From the NCBI GenBank assembly GCA_026398615.1, contig JAPLSN010000008.1:1-64000 (forward strand): a stretch of DNA of 64,000 bases, written 5' to 3'. This DNA is from Spirochaetota bacterium (GTDB taxonomy: Bacteria; Spirochaetota; Spirochaetia; Treponematales; UBA12059). Under the pieces are notes generated by a model. That model made no database searches. It saw only the letters and a program-made list of their open reading frames with translations, and was not told the DNA's origin. This document shows, piece after piece, positions 24,675 to 32,353 of this stretch. The position numbers were made by a program, and so were the translations under genes. Position 1 is the stretch's first letter. Each line of letters begins with the position of its first letter.

Positions 24675-26541
24675 CGACGCAGGTGCCGGTGCCGCAGGCC
24701 GCGTCGGGTTCCGGCATCCGGCCCCGGAGCTGGGCGACGAGGGATTCGACGAGGTGGGAGCCTATCCCCGCGGGCTCGTTCCCGCGGTCAGCCAGGGCGT
24801 TGAGCTTGCCGATTCCGTCGTCAGACACCGTGAGTACAAGGTCCCCGCCGTCCCGTTCCATGCAGACCAGAATCCGGCCCCGGCGGCCGCCGGGAAAGGC
24901 GTGCCTGATCGAGTTCATCACGAGCTCGTTGACGATGAGGCCGCAGGGTATGGACTTGTCGAGCGACAGCGATATCCCCGCGGCGTTCACGTCCATCTCG
25001 ATGCCCTCGGTCCCGAAGGACTTCGCCCAGCGGACGGAGTCGCATATCTTCCCGAAGTACGACTGCATCTCGATCTCGGAGAAGGATCCCGACTGGTAGA
25101 TGTCCTCGTGGACGTAGGCCATGGCCTGGATGCGCTCCTGGCAGACTTCGAACGCGGCGATGACCCTGTCGTCCTCCATCTCGGACGCCTGGAGGTTCAG
25201 GATGCTCGCGATGATCTGGAGGTTGTTCTTGACGCGGTGGTGGACTTCCCTGAGGAGCACTTCCTTTTCCGCGATGGACGCGTTGAGCGACGCGAAGCTC
25301 CCGTCGAGACGTTTGCCCATGTCGGAGAAGGCTTCCGCGAGGCCGCCGATCTCGTCCTTCCGCGTCGCGAGTTCCGCGATGACGTCGGCGTAGCCGGCTT
25401 CGTTCCCGCCCGGTTCGAGGGCCCGCACCGCCGAGCGGAGGCGCCGCAAGGGCGCCGTTATCCGGTCCACGGTGACCCATCCGATGGCGAGAGTCGCGGC
25501 CAGGGTCAGGAAGAGGATGAGGGCGGTGCCCTTGTCCGTCGCGGCCAGGGTCTGGAGGAAGGCCGTCTTGTCCACGAGGATGAAGACGCGCCAATCGGGA
25601 TACAGCTTCGTGTCGAGCCGCCACGCCGTCCCGACCCAGTCGTCTTCCATGACCTGCATGAAATCCGTCCGGGCCGTCCCGCCGAGGAGGAGCTTCGCCG
25701 AACGCGCGATGGACGGGTCGGGCGACGTGGAAGCCTCGTAGCGGCTTCCGTCCGCCGGGTTCGAGATGGGGGAGCCGTTGGACGCCGCGATGAGGCGGCC
25801 CTCCGCATCCACGATGCCGATCACGCCGTAGCGGGCTTCGGGAAATGCCGCGAGGGAATCCCCGAGGCCGCCCAGGTCCACGGTCACGGAGCAGACGCCC
25901 TGGAGCGCCCGGTCATCCGCGTAGAAAGGCACGCTCGCGGAGATGGCCAGGTCCCCGTTGGAGACGTAGGAGTAGATCGCCGACCATCCCGCTTCCCCGC
26001 GTTCGACGGCCGCCAGGTACCAGGGGCGTTTCCTGGGATCGTAGTCAGGGCGTGACAGTGCGGGGGTCAGGGGATACCCGTTCGCGTCGGCGTTCCAGAG
26101 CTCGAGCGCGCCGCGCGTCGACTTTCCCGCGAGTCCCGTACGTATCGTACCGTCCTCGAGGCGCTGGGCTTCCGCGTAGTCGCCGGTTTCGAAGCCGGCG
26201 GAGACGATGCCGATTTCGCGGAAGCTACCTATCTGATGATGGAAGGATCGCCTGAGCGCGGAGAGGGATCCGGCCGGATCGGCAAGGGTCCGGAGGTAGC
26301 CGGCCTCGGTGAGGGCCATGGACCGGGCAGTGCCGAGGATGTGCTCCGTCCTTGCCGCGATGCGTTCCGAGACCACGGCGACGAGCCGTTGGACCACGTC
26401 TTCCACCGCGCGCCGCGACGAGGTGAGGTACAGCATCCAGGAAAAGGAAAAGCCGAGCACGGTGACGATGAAGATCGGCGTCACGATGGTGCGTTTGAGC
26501 TGTCCGATCTTTCCGGGCGATCCGGTCGCGGTTTCCTTCAT
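24655..26541 (-). CDS. Membrane sensor histidine kinase (Cache-HAMP-HisKA_2-HATPase)
   Basis: Two-component sensor of about 628 residues. TM1 (about 17-38) and TM2 (about 333-352) flank a 290-residue extracytoplasmic region that reads as a double Cache sensor (KRPWYLAAVERGEAGWSAIYSYV, SASVPFYADD). HAMP follows (RITAPLRRLRSAVRALEPG), then HisKA_2 with the phosphorylated His in LREVHHRVKNNLQIIASILNLQ, and the HATPase domain with N box IVNELVMNSIRHAFPGG. The type usually phosphorylates stand-alone regulators; none is adjacent. It converges with the cyclo-ligase (20-base tail overlap). ATG 26541 is 8 bases after a -10; TTG 26550 is the alternative. Confidence 0.88.
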   Translation of the reverse strand: MKETATGSPGKIGQLKRTIVTPIFIVTVLGFSFSWMLYLTSSRRAVEDVVQRLVAVVSERIAARTEHILGTARSMALTEAGYLRTLADPAGSLSALRRSFHHQIGSFREIGIVSAGFETGDYAEAQRLEDGTIRTGLAGKSTRGALELWNADANGYPLTPALSRPDYDPRKRPWYLAAVERGEAGWSAIYSYVSNGDLAISASVPFYADDRALQGVCSVTVDLGGLGDSLAAFPEARYGVIGIVDAEGRLIAASNGSPISNPADGSRYEASTSPDPSIARSAKLLLGGTARTDFMQVMEDDWVGTAWRLDTKLYPDWRVFILVDKTAFLQTLAATDKGTALILFLTLAATLAIGWVTVDRITAPLRRLRSAVRALEPGGNEAGYADVIAELATRKDEIGGLAEAFSDMGKRLDGSFASLNASIAEKEVLLREVHHRVKNNLQIIASILNLQASEMEDDRVIAAFEVCQERIQAMAYVHEDIYQSGSFSEIEMQSYFGKICDSVRWAKSFGTEGIEMDVNAAGISLSLDKSIPCGLIVNELVMNSIRHAFPGGRRGRILVCMERDGGDLVLTVSDDGIGKLNALADRGNEPAGIGSHLVESLVAQLRGRMPEPDAACGTGTCVVIRFPA

Positions 26542-26549
26542 GTTCCCCA

Positions 26550-26578
26550 ACTATAGGATCAAATCCGGTTTCTGTCAC
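26550..26578 (-). promoter_or_regulatory. Leaderless-type promoter of the sensor kinase
   Basis: Minus strand GTGACA (26573-26578), 17 bp, TATAGT (26550-26555), then 8 bases to ATG 26541. Confidence 0.55.
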
Positions 26579-26605
26579 AGGCCAATGCAGGGGGAAACGC
26601 CGGGC

Positions 26606-26634
26606 TTTACCCGTTTCGTTCCCCGTCGTATTGT
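26606..26634 (+). promoter_or_regulatory. Leaderless-type promoter of thiF-thiS
   Basis: TTTACC (26606-26611), 17 bp, TATTGT (26629-26634), then 6 bases to ATG 26641. Confidence 0.5.
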
Positions 26635-26640
26635 GGGGGC

Positions 26641-27246
26641 ATGGACAGGGAAACCATGAGGATGATCCTTGCGGGAAAGAAAGTCGGCATCGCGGGAGCG
26701 GGGGGGCTGGGTTCGAACTGCGCCGCGGCCCTCGTCCGCGCCGGCGTCGGGACGCTCGTGATCGCCGACTTCGACAGCGTCGCGGAATCCAACCTGGACC
26801 GGCAGTTCTACTTCGCCGACCAGGTGGGCCGGCTCAAGGTGGAAGCGCTCCGCGACAATCTCGAGCGGATCGACCCCGGCGTCCGGACGGAAATCCATCC
26901 CGTTCGCCTGGATCCGGAATCCGCGGCTGCGATCTTCGCCGCCTGCGACGTCGTCGTGGAGGCCTTCGATTCGGCGGAGGCCAAGGCCATGCTCATCGAG
27001 ACGGTCCTCGGGCGGATGACGGGCATGCCGATCATCGCGGCGAGCGGACTCTCGGGCTACGGCAGGACGGACTCTATGCGCGTCCTCCGTTCGGGCCGCG
27101 TGCGCGTCGTCGGCGACCTCGAATCCGAGGTGTCCGTGGAACAGCCTCCCGTCGCGCCCCGGGTCGGGATCGCCGCCAACATGGAAGCCAACGAAGCGCT
27201 CGAGATCCTGCTCGGTGAAGACGCAGGATGGAGGAGGCGAGGATGA
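26641..27246 (+). CDS. thiF: ThiF-family E1-like adenylyltransferase
   Basis: Short ThiF-type protein of 201 residues that should adenylate the C-terminal Gly of the ThiS protein encoded next. The Rossmann loop VGIAGAGGLGSNCAAAL, acidic ADFDSV, and SNLDRQFYFADQVGRLK (Arg and metal/ATP contacts) are typical. The short form ends without the second catalytic Cys region of larger E1 enzymes. Its stop overlaps the ThiS start (ATGA). No thiG, thiH or thiE is near, so use in thiazole synthesis or in another sulfur-transfer route cannot be decided. Confidence 0.87.
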   Translation: MDRETMRMILAGKKVGIAGAGGLGSNCAAALVRAGVGTLVIADFDSVAESNLDRQFYFADQVGRLKVEALRDNLERIDPGVRTEIHPVRLDPESAAAIFAACDVVVEAFDSAEAKAMLIETVLGRMTGMPIIAASGLSGYGRTDSMRVLRSGRVRVVGDLESEVSVEQPPVAPRVGIAANMEANEALEILLGEDAGWRRRG

Positions 27247-27446
27247 CGATATCGGTGAACGGCGAAAGCGAATCGTACCCGGAGGACGGGATGACCGTCA
27301 GTGACCTGCTTCGAAAGAAACGCTATTCCTTTCCCCTCATCATCATCAGGATAGACGGCGTCCTTGTGGCTCGCGCGCGCTACGACGATACCGCGGTCCG
27401 GGACGGGAATTCGGTCGACCTGTACCACCTCGTATCGGGCGGCTAG
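27243..27446 (+). CDS. thiS: ThiS-like sulfur carrier protein
   Basis: Ubiquitin-fold sulfur carrier of 67 residues: MTISVNGESE start, ISVNG/VSDLLRKKRYSF core, and the C-terminal Gly-Gly (LVSGG) that is adenylated by ThiF and then made into a thiocarboxylate. It is coupled to thiF by ATGA. A longer frame opening at 27228 is less likely because 27243 gives the canonical N-terminus. Confidence 0.85.
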   Translation: MTISVNGESESYPEDGMTVSDLLRKKRYSFPLIIIRIDGVLVARARYDDTAVRDGNSVDLYHLVSGG

Positions 27447-27464
27447 GGCGCACAAGGGATCCGG

Positions 27465-28355
27465 TCAGAGGCCGAAAGCGGTTTCGAATGCGGCCCGGAT
27501 CTCGGCAGGCTCCATCTCGAAGACCTCGGAGGCGAAGACCTGGTGCCGCTGGAGATCGAAGGCCGCGCCGAGTTTTTCGCGTTCCCTGGACTCCATCCTG
27601 TTGATGGTGACCATCCGGCGGTTGACCTCGTGCTTTTCGATCGCATGGTCGCTGGAGAGGAAGGCCGGGTATTCCGCCGGGTTCTTCCCCTCGAGGTCCG
27701 CTTCGAGGAAGCGGAGGTACGCGGTATTGTGCGCCAGCAGTCCGGCCGGTACGACGCCATCGTGGCCGGCCGTCAGGATGTCCGCCCCGTACGAGGCGAT
27801 CCGCGCCAGGGAATCCGCGAACACGTCCGGCGAAACCGAGTCGACGGAGGGGATGGGGCGTTCCAGCGCGTCTCCCGTGAACATCACCGAGTCCGGGCGC
27901 GAAAAGACGGAGATGGAATCCTCCGTGTGGCCGGGCGTGTGGAACAGCTCGACGCCATCGTCGAGGAACGCGAGCCGGTCGGAAAATACGAGGGTCGGCG
28001 GCGTCATGACGATGTCGCCGCGCCGGGAATCGCCGTACTCGGCGGTGGATCGTCTCCACCACGTGCGCATGAGGGCGGGGCAGCGCTCGTGGGCGACGAT
28101 CGTCTCGCCGATAAAGGCGCAGTTTCCCCAGACATGGTCCCAGTGAGCATGAGTGTTGACGACGACGAGCGGCTTGCCGGGGTTCCGCGCCTGCGCGAAG
28201 TCCCTGACGCGGGAGGCCGTCTCGGGACCGAGGTGGGTGTCGACGATGTACGTGCGGTTTTCCCCGAATACCAGGAACAGGCAGATGGGGAAGGGTTTCG
28301 CGAACGCGGCGAGACCGCAGCGCGTGCCGACGGATTCGAATTCGAAAGACGGCAT
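27465..28355 (-). CDS. Metallo-beta-lactamase fold hydrolase
   Basis: Cytoplasmic MBL-fold protein of 296 residues. Metal ligands: NTHAHWDHVWGN (HxHxDH), FHTPGHTEDSIS (His), MFTGDALE (bridging Asp) and a final His in TAGHDG. The pattern fits the glyoxalase-II-like or SNM/quinoprotein-relative group; substrate unknown. ATG 28355 is preceded by AAAGGAG, so the longer frame is rejected. It follows osmC on the same strand after 43 bases and may share its transcript. Confidence 0.85.
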   Translation of the reverse strand: MPSFEFESVGTRCGLAAFAKPFPICLFLVFGENRTYIVDTHLGPETASRVRDFAQARNPGKPLVVVNTHAHWDHVWGNCAFIGETIVAHERCPALMRTWWRRSTAEYGDSRRGDIVMTPPTLVFSDRLAFLDDGVELFHTPGHTEDSISVFSRPDSVMFTGDALERPIPSVDSVSPDVFADSLARIASYGADILTAGHDGVVPAGLLAHNTAYLRFLEADLEGKNPAEYPAFLSSDHAIEKHEVNRRMVTINRMESREREKLGAAFDLQRHQVFASEVFEMEPAEIRAAFETAFGL

Positions 28356-28398
28356 CTTCAGCTCCTTTCCGGCATTTCCGGCCCGGGTTCCCGCTGTC

Positions 28399-28803
28399 TC
28401 ACGCCCGTTCGTAGCTCTCGACGATCTCGACGACATCGCCGAGGGTGAGCCTGACGGGGCATGTCTTTCCCGCGGCCATGATCTTCCGGAAATCGGCGTC
28501 GGAGCAGGAACCGCGGATCCGGAACGCGACGGTGAGTCTGGCTATCTTCCGCGGCGGAGGGGACATCTCCTTGATCACCTCGAATTCGATGCCGTCGACG
28601 GGCATGCCCTTGTCCGCGGCGAACATGCTCATGATGGTGACCGCGCAGGCGCCAAGGGACGCGGCGCAGAGGTCGGTCGGCGAAAATCCCGATCCGTCGC
28701 CGCCGTTGTCCTTCGGCGCGGTCGTCCGTATCGTCGCCCCGGATTCATGGACGAGTTCCACCGTCGTGCGGCCTGTGGAACGGCCATTGATCGTTACTGC
28801 CAT
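28399..28803 (-). CDS. OsmC-family peroxidase-like protein
   Basis: Thiol peroxidase family protein of 134 residues. Both redox cysteines are present: the first in AASLGACAVTIMSMFA and the second in AGKTCPVRLTL. Family members reduce organic hydroperoxides with a lipoyl or thiol donor. The ATG at 28803 has a GGAGG SD and a promoter 15 bases upstream. Useful in an anaerobe meeting oxygen; specificity is unknown. Confidence 0.87.
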   Translation of the reverse strand: MAVTINGRSTGRTTVELVHESGATIRTTAPKDNGGDGSGFSPTDLCAASLGACAVTIMSMFAADKGMPVDGIEFEVIKEMSPPPRKIARLTVAFRIRGSCSDADFRKIMAAGKTCPVRLTLGDVVEIVESYERA

Positions 28804-28819
28804 GATGCCTCCGCCAGAC

Positions 28820-28847
28820 AGTATAGCCCAATCCCGCGGGGCGACAA
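28820..28847 (-). promoter_or_regulatory. Promoter of osmC
   Basis: Minus strand TTGTCG (28842-28847), 16 bp, TATACT (28820-28825). It gives a short leader of about 10 bases containing GGAGG. Confidence 0.5.
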
Positions 28848-28883
28848 CGGAAAACACGCCGCTTTCCGGCACATCCCGCCGCA

Positions 28884-28913
28884 TTGACTCGGGGGAAACG
28901 CCCCGGCTAGAGT
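28884..28913 (+). promoter_or_regulatory. Leaderless-type promoter of murA
   Basis: TTGACT (28884-28889), 18 bp, TAGAGT (28908-28913), then 6 bases to ATG 28920. No SD lies between the -10 and the ATG. Confidence 0.6.
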
Positions 28914-28919
28914 AACGCC

Positions 28920-30203
28920 ATGTACAAGTATCGCATCGAGGGAGGCTTTCCCCTCAAAGGCAGGATCCGAGCCAGCGGCAACAAGAACGCCGCGCTCCCC
29001 TGTATCGCGGCCAGCCTCCTCGCGTCAGGTCCCGTCACCCTGCGGAACATCCCCGAAATCGAGGATGTTCTCGTCATGTTCGAGATAATCGGCTCTCTCG
29101 GCGCGAGCGTCGAGCGCCTGGGGCGCAGCGAGTGGCGGGTGGACCCCGCCAAGGCGGACAGGACGGAGATATCTTCCGACCACGCGGGGAAGGTCCGCGC
29201 GTCCATCCTCTTCGCGGGTCCGATGCTGGCCCGTTTCGGCCGCGTCACCCTGCCGCCCCCGGGCGGCGACGTCATCGGCCGGCGCCGCATCGATACCCAC
29301 CTCCTCGCGCTCGAGGAACTCGGCGTCCGCATCGAGATCGACGGCGTGTTCCGGTTCACCGCCAACAAGCTCGTCGGTGCCGACATATTCCTCGATGAAG
29401 CGTCGGTCACGGGTACCGAGAACGCCGTCATGGCGGCCTCCATGGCCGAGGGACGGACGGTCCTGCGGAACGCCGCGAGCGAGCCCCATGTCCAGGACCT
29501 CTGCCGCATGCTCAACTCGATGGGCGCGCGGATCTCCGGGATAGGGTCGAACATCCTGGTGATCGACGGTGTCGGCAAGCTCTCGGGCACCGATTTCTCG
29601 ATCGGGCCCGACTTCATGGAGATCGGATCATTCATCGGGCTGGCCGCGGTAACCCGCGGCGAACTCGTGGTCGAAGGCGTGGAGCCGGACGACCTGCGCA
29701 TGATGAAGCTGGCTTTCGCCAAGCTCGGCATCCGGTGGACCGTCGACGGCGGCAACCTGACCGTCTCGGCGGGCCAGGCGATGAAGGTGCAGGCCGACCT
29801 GGGCGGGCAGATCCCCAAGATCGATGACGCCCCGTGGCCGGGTTTTCCGCCCGACCTCACGTCCATCATGACCGTCGTGGCCACGCAGGTGGAGGGCATC
29901 GTGCTGATCCACGAGAAGATGTTCGAATCGCGGATGTTCTTCGTGGACAAGCTCATCGGAATGGGAGCGCGCATCGTGCTTTGCGATCCGCACCGCGCCG
30001 TCGTCTCCGGCCCGTCGCGGCTTTCGGGCTCCGAACTCGTCTCCCCGGACGTGCGCGCCGGCATGGCCATGGTCATCGCCGCGCTCTGCGCCGAAGGGGT
30101 GAGCACCATCAAGAACGTCTACCAGATCGAACGGGGTTACGAAGGCCTTTCGGACCGGCTCAGGATCCTCGGCGCCCGCATCGAGCGCCTCGAGGACTGC
30201 TGA
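28920..30203 (+). CDS. murA: UDP-N-acetylglucosamine 1-carboxyvinyltransferase
   Basis: First committed enzyme of peptidoglycan synthesis, 427 residues: transfers enolpyruvate from PEP to UDP-GlcNAc in the cytoplasm. It shows the inside-out alpha/beta barrel repeats, with [15 protein letters not shown] (substrate-binding Lys/Asn) and [15 protein letters not shown]. The loop normally reading PGGCxIG here reads PPGGDVIG, so the residue that fosfomycin alkylates is Asp117. Enzymes with Asp at this place (Mycobacterium, Chlamydia, Borrelia) are active and intrinsically fosfomycin-resistant. Transcription is predicted to begin at the ATG. Confidence 0.96.
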   Translation: MYKYRIEGGFPLKGRIRASGNKNAALPCIAASLLASGPVTLRNIPEIEDVLVMFEIIGSLGASVERLGRSEWRVDPAKADRTEISSDHAGKVRASILFAGPMLARFGRVTLPPPGGDVIGRRRIDTHLLALEELGVRIEIDGVFRFTANKLVGADIFLDEASVTGTENAVMAASMAEGRTVLRNAASEPHVQDLCRMLNSMGARISGIGSNILVIDGVGKLSGTDFSIGPDFMEIGSFIGLAAVTRGELVVEGVEPDDLRMMKLAFAKLGIRWTVDGGNLTVSAGQAMKVQADLGGQIPKIDDAPWPGFPPDLTSIMTVVATQVEGIVLIHEKMFESRMFFVDKLIGMGARIVLCDPHRAVVSGPSRLSGSELVSPDVRAGMAMVIAALCAEGVSTIKNVYQIERGYEGLSDRLRILGARIERLEDC

Positions 30204-30231
30204 CCGGCCGGATTTTTCACCGGAGGATCCG

Positions 30232-30687
30232 GTGCGATGGATCATCTTTCTCGCCGCGGCAGCGGCGTCCTCGTGGACCGCGGTGTACCGGGTTCCGTCT
30301 CCCTCCAACGGGCTCGTCGTGGGCCTCATGACCGCGGTGGATTTCGCCCCCATGCTCCTCGCGCGGAAGCGGGTTTCCATCGGCGCGATGGAGGCGAGCG
30401 TCACGAACTGGCTCGCCGACGAACGGCTCGGCGGACGCTACGAGTTAGACAAGGTGTTCATCAACGATATCCCGGCCCGGCTCGAGATGATCCGGCAGGG
30501 AAAGATCGACATGGCCTGCGTACCCGAACCGATGGCGTCGATGGGCCAGCTCTCCGGCCTCGAAAAACGGGTCATCGGGAGCGCGGATGATTTCTGCCCG
30601 GACGTCATGGTATTCACCGCAGTCGCCGCGAAGGCCAAGGCCGACGGGATCAGGCGTTTCAGCGCCGCCTGCGGGATGACCCGGTGA
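30232..30687 (+). pseudogene. Remnant of an NMT1/SsuA-like periplasmic binding protein, internally deleted
   Basis: Open frame of 151 residues starting at GTG 30232 after a strong GGAGG. The N-terminal signal and first strand (GLVVGLMTAVDFAPMLLA) jump directly to the hinge and second domain (VSIGAMEASVTNWLADERLGG, VFINDIPARLEMIRQGKIDMACVPEP). The intervening 70-80 residues that normally hold the first ligand lobe are missing, and the C-terminal helices are lost too. Family members are about 310 residues, and no ABC permease or ATPase is nearby. It could be a small functional leftover, but it cannot form the usual two-lobe ligand site. Its end overlaps the herA-like gene on the other strand. 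Confidence 0.6.
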
Positions 30688-32275
30688 GGTTCCCGAGGAT
30701 GCCCCGAACGACCTGGCGGCCCAATTCCCGCCCCGCGAAGCGGAGCAGGTCCTCGCCGACATCGGTGGCGGCGTTCCGGGGCCTGCGCTCCGGGGCGGAT
30801 GTGCGGCGGGAGGGCGTCGCACGGGGAGCTGGCGTCCCATGCTCCGGCGACGTCGCATACCCGGGAGACGGATACGCGTCGGGGGCGGGGCGGACGGGGA
30901 GCTCGCCGCGGAGTTCCGCTTCGATTTCCTCGATGTTCGGCTCGCCCGCCGCGGAGACTGGAGATGCGGGGGCGGGAGAGCCGGCGGGGCGCGGGGCGGC
31001 CTTCTTCCCGAGCGTTTCGTACGCCGATACGCGGTCGACCGGCGTATCGTACCTGGAACCCATGGGCGACGCCTTCAAGGCCGCCGCGCGCTCGCCGGGA
31101 GCGAGGGGGCCGACTCGCGACCCGGGCGGGACTATCCTCACGCGTTCGACCGGGGAGGGGCGCCCCTCGTCGTCCAGGAACGAGACGAGGGCTTCACCGA
31201 CCCCGAGCTCGACGACGGCCGCGGCGGGATCCACCCGGGGATTGGGCCTGAAAGTTTCCGCGACGGCCTGAACCGCCTTCCTGTCCTTCGGGGTGAAGGC
31301 GCGCAACGCGTGCTGCACGCGGTTGCCCAGCTGCCCCAGGACGTCCTCGGGGACGTCCGTCGGGAGCTGCGTGACGAACCACACGCCGACGCCCTTGGAC
31401 CTCACGAGCCGGACGACGCGCTCCACGCGTTCCAGGAGGGCTTTCGGGGCGTCGTCGAAGAGCAGATGGGCTTCGTCGAAGAAGAACACGAGCTTCGGCC
31501 TGTCGAGGTCCCCCGCCTCCGGCAGCTCCTCGAAGAGTTCCGAGAGGAGCCACAGGAGGAAGGTGGAGTAGAGGAGGGGAGATTCGACGATCTCGTCGGC
31601 GGCGAGCACGTTGACGACTCCCCTGCCGTCGGGGGCGGTCCGCATGAGGTCGCGGATGTCGAGTGCCGGCTCGCCGAAGAATCCCGCCCCGCCCTGGTCT
31701 TCCAGCACGAGAAGGGAGCGCTGGACGGCGGCGATGCTCGCGGCGCTCATGAGGCCATAGGCGGCCTGGAGGGTCTTCGCGTCGGAGGACGCGTACGCGA
31801 GAAGGGCCCGGAGATCCTTCAGGTCGAGAAGGAGCAAGCCCCTGTCGTCAGCCAGGCGGAAAAGGACGGAGAGCACCGCCTGTTGGACCTCCGAAAGCCC
31901 GAGTATCCGTCCCATGAGGAGCGGGCCCATGTCCGAGACGGTGGCGCGGACGGGATGGCCCCTTTTCCCGAGTATATCCCAGAATGCCACGGGGGACGCC
32001 CGCCAGGCGGGTTCGGGCAGGCCCAGTTTCCCGAACGCCGCCGCGATCCGCTCGTTTCCGCCGCCCGGGGCGCCCAGGCCGGAAAGGTCGCCCTTCACGT
32101 CGGAGGCGAAGACGGGCACGCCGGCTTCGGAGAGTCGCTCGGCGAGGGCTTGCAGCGTGACGGTCTTGCCCGTGCCGGTGGCCCCGGCGACCAGGCCGTG
32201 ACGGTTGGCCATGGCGAGGGAGAGGAACGCGTCGCCGCCGTCTCCGCGGCCCACGAGAATGGGATCGGTGTTCAT
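30659..32275 (-). CDS. HerA-like ATPase of the DUF853/YjgR family
   Basis: Hexameric-type P-loop ATPase of 538 residues. Walker A GLVAGATGTGKTVTLQALAERLSEAG opens the protein, KGDLSGLGAPG follows, and Walker B LVFFFDEAHLLFDDAP is at about residue 290. The arginine-rich C-terminal part (about 390-538) is low complexity and Pro/Arg-rich. DUF853 proteins are HerA/FtsK relatives of unknown role, sometimes linked with nucleases. ATG 32275 (MNTDPILVG) is selected because a -10 ends 6 bases before it; upstream codons overlap that promoter. Confidence 0.87.
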   Translation of the reverse strand: MNTDPILVGRGDGGDAFLSLAMANRHGLVAGATGTGKTVTLQALAERLSEAGVPVFASDVKGDLSGLGAPGGGNERIAAAFGKLGLPEPAWRASPVAFWDILGKRGHPVRATVSDMGPLLMGRILGLSEVQQAVLSVLFRLADDRGLLLLDLKDLRALLAYASSDAKTLQAAYGLMSAASIAAVQRSLLVLEDQGGAGFFGEPALDIRDLMRTAPDGRGVVNVLAADEIVESPLLYSTFLLWLLSELFEELPEAGDLDRPKLVFFFDEAHLLFDDAPKALLERVERVVRLVRSKGVGVWFVTQLPTDVPEDVLGQLGNRVQHALRAFTPKDRKAVQAVAETFRPNPRVDPAAAVVELGVGEALVSFLDDEGRPSPVERVRIVPPGSRVGPLAPGERAAALKASPMGSRYDTPVDRVSAYETLGKKAAPRPAGSPAPASPVSAAGEPNIEEIEAELRGELPVRPAPDAYPSPGYATSPEHGTPAPRATPSRRTSAPERRPRNAATDVGEDLLRFAGRELGRQVVRGILGNLTGSSRRRR

Positions 32276-32281
32276 GCAGAC

Positions 32282-32311
32282 AGCATAAGCGCCGCCGCCC
32301 GGCGAGATCAA
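32282..32311 (-). promoter_or_regulatory. Leaderless-type promoter of the HerA-like gene
   Basis: Minus strand TTGATC (32306-32311), 18 bp, TATGCT (32282-32287), then 6 bases to ATG 32275. Confidence 0.6.
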
Positions 32312-32353
32312 GCGCCACCGTGGACCGGGCCGGTGCCCGATACAGCAGCCGTT

